Source of the DNA: a virus
DNA length: 30,132 nt
Virus record (IMG/VR): IMGVR_UViG_3300005067_000011
Coordinates: 1-30,132 of that record
Direction: 5' to 3' (one strand)
Shown: one piece after another, positions 6,996-14,413 of the stretch
Position numbering within the stretch: position 1 is the stretch's first letter
How the letters are laid out: every line of letters begins with the position of its first letter
Notes under the pieces: model-generated
Told to the model about the DNA's origin: nothing
Seen by the model: only the letters and a program-made list of their open reading frames with translations
The model's database searches: none
Program-made: the position numbers and the translations under genes

Positions 6996-8290
6996 ACGTT
7001 ATAGAACAAAAGTCAGAACAAATAATAATAGCTTCCATTCTAGCAAAGCCTGAACTTTTTGATGAAGCCATAAAAAAAATTTCCCCCGAAGACTTCATCA
7101 ACCAGAAAAATAGGGACATTTTTCAAGCGATGAATGAAGCTTTTCTAGGGGGAAAACTGCCTACTTTCATGAATATTATACCACACATTAAAGCCACTAG
7201 TCAAGAATATTTCATAAAATTGATGGAAGTTACACCGCTATATTTGGACTTTTCACTGGCTTTAGAAGAAATACGTGAATATAGCAAAAAAAGAAAGCTA
7301 AAAGAAGCAGTTGTAGAAATGAATGCAATGCTTAGCAGAAACGAATTCAAACCTGAACAGTTAGCAAGCCTGTATAGTGAAAAGCTTGGGAACATAAAAA
7401 ATGTAGATGAAGAAGAAAGTAACGATGTAACTGAACTTGTTGATGACATTCTAGAAAGAAAAAGAAAGCTTGAAAATGGTCAAAGTCTTATAGAAATAAC
7501 TACTGGCTATAATAGTCTAAACTGGCTAACGGATGGCTTTCATAAAACAGAATTGACTATTATAGCAGCTAGACCGGCTATGGGGAAAACAAGTGTAATT
7601 TTGAACTTTATGTTAAGACAACTTAAAGAAAACATTCCTATTTTATTCTTTTCTTTGGAAATGTCTAAGAATTCACTGTACAAGCGTTTGCTTTCAATTA
7701 TTTCGGGTGTAGATGCAAGCAAAATAAATAAGGGGCAGCTGAATGAAAATGAAGTAAAAAAAATAATAGCAGCTGCTGACTTTTTAGAACAAAAACGTGA
7801 CAAGCTTTTCATAATTGACAAGTCAAGTATAACTATAAATGACATGATCGTAGAAGCTAAAACAATGAAGAATAAAGGTATACAAGTAATTTATATTGAC
7901 TATTTACAGCTGTTGAATACGGAAAGCGTGTACAAAAACAGGGCTATTGAAATGGGTGAAATTAGCAGAAATTTGAAAATATTGGCAAAAGAACTGGACG
8001 TTGCTGTTGTAGCCGTAGCACAGTTAAACAGGGAAGTAGAACACAGAACAAACAAAAGACCGAATTTAGCCGATCTTAGGGACAGCGGGGAAATAGAGCA
8101 AAACGCAGACAACGTTTGGTTTTTATATAGGGAAGGCTATTACTTAGAACAAAAAGGGGAAAGTGAAGGAAATGGGAAAAGCAGCCAAACAGAACTTAGC
8201 ATAGCAAAGCACAGGAACGGACCGACTGGAACTGTGAGCTTATATTTCATGAAAAAAACACTTGAATTTTTAGAGGAGGGGAAAGTATAA
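6992..8290 (+). CDS. dnaB: DnaB-like replicative helicase
   Basis: 432 aa. The N-terminal helical domain (residues 1-100; SEQIIIASILAKPELFDEAI) is the DnaB primase-interacting domain, followed by a linker and a RecA-like motor. Walker A is ARPAMGKTS at about residue 192. Walker B is VIYIDYLQLL near residue 300, then VAVVAVAQLNREVE and RPNLADLRDSGEIEQNAD, all standard DnaB motifs. It unwinds DNA at the phage fork as a hexamer. The ATG overlaps the initiator stop, which ties it to that gene. Length is typical for phage DnaB proteins. No primase is seen nearby, so the host primase is probably used. Confidence 0.93.
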   Translation: MNVIEQKSEQIIIASILAKPELFDEAIKKISPEDFINQKNRDIFQAMNEAFLGGKLPTFMNIIPHIKATSQEYFIKLMEVTPLYLDFSLALEEIREYSKKRKLKEAVVEMNAMLSRNEFKPEQLASLYSEKLGNIKNVDEEESNDVTELVDDILERKRKLENGQSLIEITTGYNSLNWLTDGFHKTELTIIAARPAMGKTSVILNFMLRQLKENIPILFFSLEMSKNSLYKRLLSIISGVDASKINKGQLNENEVKKIIAAADFLEQKRDKLFIIDKSSITINDMIVEAKTMKNKGIQVIYIDYLQLLNTESVYKNRAIEMGEISRNLKILAKELDVAVVAVAQLNREVEHRTNKRPNLADLRDSGEIEQNADNVWFLYREGYYLEQKGESEGNGKSSQTELSIAKHRNGPTGTVSLYFMKKTLEFLEEGKV

Positions 8291-8637
8291 TGGCAAAAAG
8301 CCCATCGAAATGGTCAAGCTTACTATATGCGAAAAAAGAAGAGCTTAAAACACAAACTAAAAAAGCTTTAGAAATGGCAAAAGAAACTACTGAAGATGCT
8401 TTTTTCACAGTATGCTTGACAGAAACTGGTAAGTGTGGTATTGAAACTAAACCGGGCGATTCTATTAGTAAAGAAAAGCACCTTAGATTCGTGGCTTTTA
8501 GATCTTTTGGTGAAAATAAAAATGATTATTTAAAGGCTTTTGATTTGTGGTTTGAAATGTTGTGGCAAAAAACTATGGATTGCATAGGTGAAATTGTTAT
8601 AACAGAAATAGAAAATAATAAAGGGGTGAAAGAATGA
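8290..8637 (+). CDS. Small unknown protein, distant paralogue family member
   Basis: 115 aa. The ATG overlaps the helicase stop (TAATG), and a strong SD (GAGGAGGGG) lies in the helicase 3' end. It has the general plan of the genes at 323, 732 and 4255: KWSSLLYAKKEELK, FFTVCLTETGKCGIET and HLRFVAFRSFGENKNDY. It is the most diverged of the four. Its stop overlaps the ssb start (ATGA). Its SD and N-terminus contain several of the few GAG triplets of the island. Function unknown. Confidence 0.72.
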   Translation: MAKSPSKWSSLLYAKKEELKTQTKKALEMAKETTEDAFFTVCLTETGKCGIETKPGDSISKEKHLRFVAFRSFGENKNDYLKAFDLWFEMLWQKTMDCIGEIVITEIENNKGVKE

Positions 8638-9083
8638 ATTTCAACAAAATTATTATAGCAGGCAGGTTAGTAAGGGATCCGGAAAAGAAAATTTCAAACG
8701 ATGGTAAAACATTTGCAAATTTCACAATAGCCGTAAATAGAAATTTTAAGGCAGATGAAGCAGACTTCTTTGACTGTGTAGCTTTCGGAAATACGGCTGA
8801 TTACATTTTGAACTATGTTAGAAAGGGCTATTTGGTGCTTGTGGAAGGCAGTCTACAAATAAATAAGTGGACTGACCGAAACAATGTGAACCATTCAAAG
8901 CCCGAAATAATCGCAAATGTAGTCAAGAACTTTGAAACTAAGAAGAAAGAAAACGCAGAAGAATATGCAGAAAAAGAAGAAAAAAGTACCAAAACAGAAG
9001 AAGAAAACGAATTTGAAGAAGAACAGCTTTTTGAAGGTTTGGAACTTGACGATTTGGACGATGGATCACCACTAGGCTATTAA
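8634..9083 (+). CDS. ssb: Single-stranded DNA-binding protein (SSB)
   Basis: 149 aa. Residues 1-105 are an OB fold of the bacterial SSB type: NKIIIAGRLVRDPEKK, FANFTIAVNRNF, FDCVAFGNTADYILNYVRKG, VEGSLQINKWTD. It coats single strands during phage replication and can work with the Bet-like annealing protein. The tail is acidic (ELDDLDDGSPLGY) but ends in LGY, not the usual DDxPF, so binding to host SSB partners may differ. SD is AAAGGGGTGA. It overlaps the previous gene by 4 bp. Confidence 0.93.
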   Translation: MNFNKIIIAGRLVRDPEKKISNDGKTFANFTIAVNRNFKADEADFFDCVAFGNTADYILNYVRKGYLVLVEGSLQINKWTDRNNVNHSKPEIIANVVKNFETKKKENAEEYAEKEEKSTKTEEENEFEEEQLFEGLELDDLDDGSPLGY

Positions 9084-9102
9084 AAGGGGGCGGAAAAATG
9101 GA

Positions 9103-9372
9103 ATTGAAGAAATCGACATAAAACAAATAGTAGAAGAAACTATTAACAAGGAACGGGACAGCTTAGTAACAGAAACAATAGTTAAAATAGGTGAAAAGCT
9201 TAAGTCGTTGAAAGAATTAGAAGAAGAAAATAGGTCGTTAACTTGGGAAGTTGCAAAACTGAAAAGCGAAATACTACAGCAAAATGGGCAAATAAATCGG
9301 TTGGTTAATGAAAGGGACAAACTACGGAAAGAAGTTCAAGAATTAGAAAAGGGGGTAAACGAAAATGGGTGA
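9103..9372 (+). CDS. Coiled-coil protein with irregular start (ATT or frameshift)
   Basis: The frame GIEEIDIKQIVEETINKE... runs to the TGA at 9370-9372 and codes a long Glu/Lys coiled coil of about 89 residues. The expected ATG (9098, after SD AAGGGGGCGG) is in another frame and stops after seven codons. Two readings fit. Translation could begin at the ATT at 9103 (IEEIDIKQ...), or one base is missing after the ATG (a one-base shift gives ME-IEEIDIKQ). The next coiled-coil gene overlaps its end by 8 bp with its own GGGGG SD, as normal operon genes do. Function unknown. Confidence 0.55.
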   Translation: MEEIDIKQIVEETINKERDSLVTETIVKIGEKLKSLKELEEENRSLTWEVAKLKSEILQQNGQINRLVNERDKLRKEVQELEKGVNENG

Positions 9373-9928
9373 ATTCAATTTGGAAAAGAACTTAGACAAA
9401 TTGGCAGATGTTATAACAAATAGAATGTTGGAAGCTATGAAAGGGAAAGAAAAGTTAGAAGAAGAAATTAAGGAATTGGAACAAACTAATCATGAATTAG
9501 TGGCAAAAAACAAGGTACTTTTACAGGAAAACGAAAGTTTAAAGCACTGGTATGAACAGCTTCAAAAAGATGTAGAAGCATTGCAGAAAGAAAAGAAAAA
9601 ACTGAACGAAGTAATTATGCAATATGAAAGTCAGAATATAAAATTAATGAAAGAAAATAGTTTGTTAGAAAAAGAAAAAGAACATTTGCAAGGTGTATGT
9701 AACGGCCTAAGGGAAGCAATGATAGAAGATTACCAGAAAAGTATTTTAAAGGAAGGAAACAAAGCTGACAAAGACATTTTATTTTACCAAGAACAGAACA
9801 GGAAATTGATGGAAAGTAATAAGTCGTTGGTTGAAGAAGTGGAACGGCTTAGAAAAGAAAACAAATATTTGGAAAGGGAAAACGCGAAGCTTAGGGAAAT
9901 AAAAGGAAGACATATATTAGACTGTTAG
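9365..9928 (+). CDS. Long coiled-coil protein
   Basis: 187 aa, SD AAAAGGGGGTAAAC 4 nt before the ATG. Almost the whole protein is a charged heptad-like helix (for example LEEEIKELEQTNHELVAKNK and LRKENKYLERENAKLREIKG), ending in HILDC. It probably forms a rod-like dimer. It overlaps and resembles the shorter coiled-coil gene just upstream, which may be a paired partner. Glutamate is GAA at every position, in line with the GAG-poor island. No enzymatic part is seen. A role in replication-complex scaffolding is only a guess. Confidence 0.78.
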   Translation: MGEFNLEKNLDKLADVITNRMLEAMKGKEKLEEEIKELEQTNHELVAKNKVLLQENESLKHWYEQLQKDVEALQKEKKKLNEVIMQYESQNIKLMKENSLLEKEKEHLQGVCNGLREAMIEDYQKSILKEGNKADKDILFYQEQNRKLMESNKSLVEEVERLRKENKYLERENAKLREIKGRHILDC

Positions 9929-9939
9929 GGGGTAGGCGT

Positions 9940-10251
9940 ATGGAAGAAAATGGTAGTAATTTTGAAGAAGTCTTAAATGAAGTAGTAAGTGATCTAGAAA
10001 AACTGTTATTAAAAAAGAATAACGACTATGGAAGTAAGAACCTGTTAACTTTTGGAAACTTGGGAATATTAGTTAGAATGTCAGACAAACTGGAACGTTT
10101 GAAAAACTATGTTTTAGGTGGTGCTGAATTAACTACGGACACATTAGAAGACACATTGCAAGACATTGCAGGGTATGCTGTTATGTGGTTAGTATTGGAA
10201 AAACAAGGGTACAATCTGGATTATAAAGAAATTGCTAACAATAGGGGGTAG
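9940..10251 (+). CDS. Nmad1/DUF1599-like protein
   Basis: 103 aa, SD TTAGGGGGTAGG. Residues 20-85 carry the pattern of the nucleotide-modification-associated domain 1 (DUF1599) family: KNNDYGSKNLLTFGNLGI, VRMSDKLERLKNYV, then DTLEDTLQDIAGYAVMWL. This all-helical fold is related to MazG-like NTP pyrophosphatases, and family members often lie near DNA-base-modification genes. A role in nucleotide pool or modified-base metabolism is possible. No hydroxymethylase or glycosyltransferase is in the window to confirm modification. Confidence 0.75.
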   Translation: MEENGSNFEEVLNEVVSDLEKLLLKKNNDYGSKNLLTFGNLGILVRMSDKLERLKNYVLGGAELTTDTLEDTLQDIAGYAVMWLVLEKQGYNLDYKEIANNRG

Positions 10252-10255
10252 TAAA

Positions 10256-10651
10256 ATGGATAATGAAGAAAAAAGAAAGCAAATATTTGAAGAAATAGAA
10301 AAATTGGAAGGGAAACTTAAAGGTTGGAAGTGTAGGAATAAAGAAAAGATTTTAAGGGGTGACAATGAAATAACAATAAAATTTGAAAAAGTTGTAAGTC
10401 AAAGAATGGGCTTCCCGGATTATGATGTTGAATTTTATGGAAAGATTAATGAAGAACCTTTATTTAGCCATTGTTTTGTGGAAACATGGGACAGCACTGG
10501 TTCTTATAGTTTGATGGTAACATATAGATTTCACGGCTATGCTGAAGATGAAAAAATGAATATAAAACAGCTTGGAAATATTTTAGAAAACATAGAAAAA
10601 ATTGAAAATCTTGGAAAAGAATTTAAAAGAATATTGGAGGTGGGGAAATGA
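10256..10651 (+). CDS. Unknown protein
   Basis: 131 aa. The ATG at 10256 is preferred over the upstream TTG at 10232 because SD AGGGGGTAG lies 5 nt before it. N-terminal helix (KRKQIFEEIEKLEGKLKGW), a beta-rich centre with FPDYDVEFYGKI and SHCFVETWDSTGSY, and a C-terminal helix (LGNILENIEKIENLGKEF). The plan suggests a small alpha-beta-alpha protein, but no family is recognised. It overlaps the next ATG by 4 bp. Confidence 0.7.
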   Translation: MDNEEKRKQIFEEIEKLEGKLKGWKCRNKEKILRGDNEITIKFEKVVSQRMGFPDYDVEFYGKINEEPLFSHCFVETWDSTGSYSLMVTYRFHGYAEDEKMNIKQLGNILENIEKIENLGKEFKRILEVGK

Positions 10652-11094
10652 AAAGTGTACTTGAAATTGCAAAAGAAAACGGGCAGTGGGAAAAGTTTAC
10701 ACAGGAAATTAAAAGGCAGTATACGCATAAAGAAGTACAGGAAGGGCACTTAAAAAATATGGAAAGGTTTCTTGAAGGAATACAAATAAAAGAAAATTGG
10801 AAGGTGGAAATTTGGGCTGACGCAAATGACAATATATATGGTGATGATATGTTTATTGACGCCGTTATAAAAGATGAAAAAGATGAATATATTCTTTTTA
10901 TGGCAATTGAACTAGATACATTCAGTAATAGATGTGAATTTGAAGTCATTCAAATGATGATGTATTTTGATTACTACAATATTGACATAGAAACTACTTT
11001 TACAGAAAAAATTGAAGACAAAACGGATCTTACCAAACTTTTAGAAAAATATGATGAACTGGAAAAAATATTTGATGGGGTGATAAAATGGTAG
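10648..11094 (+). CDS. Unknown protein, probable paralogue of gene at 3819
   Basis: 148 aa, SD GGAGGTGGGG (one of the rare GAG-containing sites in this stretch). It has a Trp-rich N-terminal helix, a strand region with WKVEIWADANDN, then AIELDTFSNRCEFEVIQ and a C-terminal LLEKYDELEKIFDG helix. The NxCEF and YDEL-x-x-IF elements line up in order with those of the 140-aa protein at 3819, so I infer common origin. Overlaps both neighbours by a few bases. Function unknown. Confidence 0.7.
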   Translation: MKSVLEIAKENGQWEKFTQEIKRQYTHKEVQEGHLKNMERFLEGIQIKENWKVEIWADANDNIYGDDMFIDAVIKDEKDEYILFMAIELDTFSNRCEFEVIQMMMYFDYYNIDIETTFTEKIEDKTDLTKLLEKYDELEKIFDGVIKW

Positions 11095-11576
11095 AAAACA
11101 AAACTTCATTGGTTAATGATGAATTTTACAGGGGAACCGGGCATATTCTTGACAGAATACAAAGAATAATTTGGGAAAGAATAACAATGGTTGCTGGGTT
11201 GAAACTAAACAAAGAACTTGTTTTGTTTAATTTTATTTCAAATGCTTTAAAAAGGTATAATGAAGATCCGAAGTCAGACAATTGTAAAATCGAAATAGTA
11301 ACATATGACATGTGGGTAGAAATACGTTTAAAGACATACGATACAAAAACACTTATAGCATATGGCTTGGTCTTTGACAAAGATGCATTTGAAGAAAACA
11401 AGAAACAATTTGACAACGTTTTTGCCTTTGATCCTTCTGGATTGTGCTATTATAAATACGTAAAAGATGAAGGTGCATGGGCAGCGGTAATTGAAGCAAG
11501 GGTATTAGAACAGTTGGAAGTTTTAACGGATGTTTTTTATATGGAACTAAATTATTGGAAGGAACGCAAATTTTAG
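11088..11576 (+). CDS. Unknown protein
   Basis: 162 aa, SD ATGGGGTGAT 5 nt before the ATG, overlapping the previous gene by 7 bp. The first half is helical (RGTGHILDRIQRIIWERI; FNFISNALKRY), and the second is beta-rich, with IEIVTYDMWVEIRLKTYD and FDPSGLCYYKYVKDEGAW. No known motif, signal peptide or membrane span. It belongs to the middle-gene operon of the GAG-poor island. Function unknown. Confidence 0.7.
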   Translation: MVENKTSLVNDEFYRGTGHILDRIQRIIWERITMVAGLKLNKELVLFNFISNALKRYNEDPKSDNCKIEIVTYDMWVEIRLKTYDTKTLIAYGLVFDKDAFEENKKQFDNVFAFDPSGLCYYKYVKDEGAWAAVIEARVLEQLEVLTDVFYMELNYWKERKF

Positions 11577-11600
11577 AAAGAACAAAAGGGGGTGAAGTGA

Positions 11601-12131
11601 ATGTTTACTAAGGAAGTTGTTATGAAGGCATTTCAGAAGTTGGAAAAGAAATTAGATGATATAGAAAAAAGTATACAAAGTTTAAAAGAACAATATTCAA
11701 GTGAACAGGTATATTTTACAATTGAAAGCAAAAGTATCAAAAATACTGCTAGAATAGACTTGAAACTACACAAGGGTGACGTCGGGGTAGTAAGACTGCC
11801 TATAAAATATATGACGGGGAAAATGCATACAGACAATAACGGTTATTACGTACAAGAATGGAATATTAGCACAATGGCTATTTCAGCGCCCTTAAAAAAG
11901 AAACTCGAAAGCTTTTCTATTACACCCGAAGGTGAAGAAAATTTCTTAAAAGAACACACTTTTTATGATGAAAATAAATTACCAGATTGGTTTTATGAAA
12001 CAAAGTTGTATCTGGAAAATGGTACAGTAGTGCCTGTAAGACATGTGGGGTATATAACTTTCGTAATGGACGGGGTTTTTGAAGAAGGCAAATACTGGAA
12101 CGTTGATATGAAAGTAGAAGAAATTATTTAA
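11601..12131 (+). CDS. Unknown protein with N-terminal helix
   Basis: 176 aa, SD AAAAGGGGGTGA. Residues 1-35 form a coiled-coil helix (FQKLEKKLDDIEKSIQSLKE), and the rest is beta-rich (TARIDLKLHKGDVGVVRLPI; TVVPVRHVGYITFVMDGVF). It contains ACTCGA, one of the two or three CTC triplets seen in the island. No domain is recognised. It may be a soluble middle-phase protein. Confidence 0.68.
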   Translation: MFTKEVVMKAFQKLEKKLDDIEKSIQSLKEQYSSEQVYFTIESKSIKNTARIDLKLHKGDVGVVRLPIKYMTGKMHTDNNGYYVQEWNISTMAISAPLKKKLESFSITPEGEENFLKEHTFYDENKLPDWFYETKLYLENGTVVPVRHVGYITFVMDGVFEEGKYWNVDMKVEEII

Positions 12132-12151
12132 AAATTAAAGGGGGAAATAAA

Positions 12152-12391
12152 ATGAATGATGGTAGAAGCCAAGTAGGTGAAGAAATTAAAATGTTAGACA
12201 TGTTGTTGGAACTTGTGAATTCTAAATTAAAAAGCAAATTTGCTGAAAGGGAACTAATGCAACGTTTTTATTTTTCTAAAGAACTTGATTATGAAATGAC
12301 TAAGGAAATTCTTGAATACCAACGACTGTATAACTACGTTGATGAATGGAAGATGGCAATAATGGCTATAGCAAGTGAAAGCGACAAATGA
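12152..12391 (+). CDS. Small helical protein, unknown
   Basis: 79 aa, SD AAAGGGGGAAAT. Predicted almost fully helical: EEIKMLDMLLELVNSKLKSK, RFYFSKELDYEMTKEILEY, YVDEWKMAIMAIAS. No motif is recognised. Its last four bases overlap the start of the DUF1064 gene (ATGA), so the two are probably translated together. Function unknown. Confidence 0.68.
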   Translation: MNDGRSQVGEEIKMLDMLLELVNSKLKSKFAERELMQRFYFSKELDYEMTKEILEYQRLYNYVDEWKMAIMAIASESDK

Positions 12392-12723
12392 AGTATAACA
12401 AATATAATAACAAGAAAGTAGAATATGATGGGTATAAGTTTGATAGCAAAAAAGAAGCTGACTTTTATAAGAAGCTGAAAGCGTTGCAGAAAGCTGGTAA
12501 GGTTAAAAAAATAGAAGTACACCCGAAGTTTGAACTACAACCAAGTTTCAAGAAAAACGGCAAAACGTACAGGGCAATAAACTACTACGCTGACTTTCTT
12601 GTTTATTATAGTGATGGTATTACAAAACTGTACGACACGAAAGGCAAAAGAACAGAAGTGTACAAAATTAAAAAGAAGCTGTTTGAATACAAATATAAAG
12701 ATCTAACAATAGAAGAGGTTTAA
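12388..12723 (+). CDS. DUF1064 family, nuclease-like protein
   Basis: 111 aa. It matches the phage DUF1064 family over its whole length: KYNNKKVEYDGYKFDSKKEA at the start, then FELQPSFKKNGKTYRAINYY, ADFLVYYSDG and a final KIKKKLFEYKY. The E of KKEAD, the D of YADF and the lysine-rich segment after it fit a PD-(D/E)xK-type core, so a nuclease or Holliday-junction activity is often proposed for the family. Catalysis is not established from this sequence. It is the last gene of the middle operon. Confidence 0.85.
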   Translation: MKYNKYNNKKVEYDGYKFDSKKEADFYKKLKALQKAGKVKKIEVHPKFELQPSFKKNGKTYRAINYYADFLVYYSDGITKLYDTKGKRTEVYKIKKKLFEYKYKDLTIEEV

Positions 12724-12742
12724 CAGCCTCTTCTATTTTTTT
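12709..12742 (+). terminator. Intrinsic terminator of the middle operon
   Basis: ATAGAAGAGG (12709-12718) pairs with CCTCTTCTAT (12727-12736), a 10-bp stem with an 8-nt loop, followed by a run of T residues. The stem overlaps the last codons of the DUF1064 gene. It holds one of the few GAG/CTC pairs of the island. Confidence 0.88.
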
Positions 12743-12753
12743 ATACATATTAC

Positions 12754-12780
12754 TTGCATTTATAAAATTTGTGGTATAAT
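12754..12780 (+). promoter_or_regulatory. Promoter for packaging and structural genes
   Basis: TTGCAT (12754-12759), then an extended -10 TGGTATAAT (12772-12780), with a 15-bp spacer between hexamers. The short spacer and weaker -35 are offset by the TG motif. It lies directly after the terminator at 12742 and 71 bp before the small terminase gene. It may need a phage activator, but no such site is evident. Confidence 0.65.
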
Positions 12781-12850
12781 TGTATATAGTATGTACATTT
12801 GCATATTATAATTGTCTTTATTAACGTTTTAAAAAAAAGAAGGTGATGGC

Positions 12851-13228
12851 ATGGCAAAAACAAAGTTAACAGAAGAAAAAATAAAACATGCTGTCCAGTT
12901 AGTTGAAAAAGGTCACATGTACAAAGACATATATGGTGTTTTAGGAATTTCTAAAACAACATGGAATAATTGGCTTAATAAAGGTAGACACGCTAAAAGT
13001 GGAATATATAGAAAATTTTATGAAGAAATAGAAAAAGCAGACAGCAGGGGTGAAACTTACCTTGTTGACAAAATGATGGAAGTCGGCAAAGAAGAATGGC
13101 AAATGTATATGACTATACTTGAAAGAAAATACCCCGATCGATGGGGTAAACATGAACGTATGAACATAGGCAGTGAAGAAGGTACTGAAATAATAATTAG
13201 GAAAGTCGATGCAAGTGAAAAAGAATGA
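12851..13228 (+). CDS. terS: Terminase small subunit
   Basis: 125 aa, SD AAGAAGGTGATG (no GAG). The N-terminal half is a helix-turn-helix of the phage TerS type: EEKIKHAVQLVEKGHMYKDI, YGVLGISKTTWNNWLNKG. It continues with FYEEIEKADSRGETYLVDK and KEEWQMYMTILERKYPDRWG, a common TerS ending. TerS binds the packaging site and hands DNA to the large subunit. Overlaps the large subunit gene by 20 bp. Confidence 0.85.
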   Translation: MAKTKLTEEKIKHAVQLVEKGHMYKDIYGVLGISKTTWNNWLNKGRHAKSGIYRKFYEEIEKADSRGETYLVDKMMEVGKEEWQMYMTILERKYPDRWGKHERMNIGSEEGTEIIIRKVDASEKE

Positions 13229-14411
13229 AATTCAGGTTAATAAGAAAATATACGACTTCCTTGAACAAACAAATTATAAGATCTACGTTATTTATGGCGG
13301 TGCTGGTAGTGGGAAGTCGTACACGGTCACACAATTCTTAATTGTTGACAAGTTGCTGAAATACAAAAATAAACGGCTTCTTGTAACCAGAAAGTACAAC
13401 CCGTCGTTGAAACAAACGGCGTATAGCTTGATGTTAGAATGGTTACAAAAATTGGAAGTTAAATACGAAGAAAAGAAGTCAGAACAAGTTATTAAGCTTC
13501 CGAACGGCAGTGAAATTCTTTTTCGTGGAATGGACGACGCTGAAAAGATCAAGTCAAGTGAATTCAACTATATATGGATGGAAGAAGCAACAGAATTCAC
13601 TATGCAGGACTTTCTACAGCTACGACTTAGACTTAGGCGTGCTAACGCCGGGCAACGTAACCAAATGTTTTTAACATTCAACCCAGTGTCTTCTTGGGTA
13701 ACTGATCATTTCTTGAAGCAAGAACAAGAAGACGTCGGAATTCTACAGACTACCTACAAAGACAATATACGTTTTCTTGATGATGACTATGTCAAAGCTT
13801 TAGAAGGTTTGGCAAACCAAGATCTTAGCTTTTACCAAATTTATGCATTAGGACAAGTTGCAGAATTGAAAAATAAAGTGTATAATAATTATGTGATTGT
13901 AAAAAATATACCCAGTAAGTTTGACGAAATTGTTTATGGGCTTGACTTTGGATATAACAATCCAACAGCTTGCTTGAAGATTGGGATAAAAGATGATGAA
14001 ATCTATATACTTGATGAACTGTACGAAACTCATCTAACAAATGCGGATTTGATTGAAAAATTGAAAGATTTTATTGACAATAAATATAATGAAATATATT
14101 CCGATGTTGAACCCGATAGAGTGAGAGAAATTCATTTGGCAGGATTCAATATCAGACAGGCAAAGAAGCATGTTAAAAACGGTATTGATTTTCTGAAAAG
14201 AAAAAAGATTTATATAAACGAAAAATGTACAAATACAATTGAAGAAATTAAAAGCTATAAATATAAAGAAGATAAAAGTGGAAATGTATTAGATGAACCT
14301 GTGAAATTCAAAGATCATGCGATGGACGCTATGAGATATGCCGCTGAATACTTTATGAATTACGATGAGACGGCGAGAAATATTAAAATCAAATTAAAGA
14401 GGAGCGTCTAA
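13209..14411 (+). CDS. terL: Terminase large subunit
   Basis: 400 aa. ATPase domain: Walker A VIYGGAGSGKSYTV near residue 30, a TRKYNPSLKQTA segment, Walker B YIWMEEATEF near residue 121, and MFLTFNPVSSWVTDHF. RNase H-like nuclease domain: VYGLDFGYNNPTACLK near residue 242 and FKDHAMDAMRYAAEYF near residue 369. The PBSX/SPP1-type arrangement fits headful packaging (inference). The GAG-poor island ends inside this gene near codon 274: before that point I find no GAG or CTC, and after about codon 304 GAG is frequent. Confidence 0.95.
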   Translation: MQVKKNEIQVNKKIYDFLEQTNYKIYVIYGGAGSGKSYTVTQFLIVDKLLKYKNKRLLVTRKYNPSLKQTAYSLMLEWLQKLEVKYEEKKSEQVIKLPNGSEILFRGMDDAEKIKSSEFNYIWMEEATEFTMQDFLQLRLRLRRANAGQRNQMFLTFNPVSSWVTDHFLKQEQEDVGILQTTYKDNIRFLDDDYVKALEGLANQDLSFYQIYALGQVAELKNKVYNNYVIVKNIPSKFDEIVYGLDFGYNNPTACLKIGIKDDEIYILDELYETHLTNADLIEKLKDFIDNKYNEIYSDVEPDRVREIHLAGFNIRQAKKHVKNGIDFLKRKKIYINEKCTNTIEEIKSYKYKEDKSGNVLDEPVKFKDHAMDAMRYAAEYFMNYDETARNIKIKLKRSV

Positions 14412-14413
14412 AA

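Larger units (their letters stand above)
6519..14028. other. GAG/CTC-depleted island
   Basis: Reading this stretch by eye I find only about eight GAG and two or three CTC in 7.5 kb, while flanking DNA has well over ten per kb. Stretches of more than 1.5 kb (6519-8095) and 2.2 kb (8344-10636) have none on either strand. The gap holds in all frames: Glu is GAA, Arg before a G-starting codon is AGG or CGG (never AGA), and ribosome binding sites are GGGGG not GGAGG. Borders lie inside the initiator gene and inside the large terminase gene. Details are in the findings. Confidence 0.8.
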
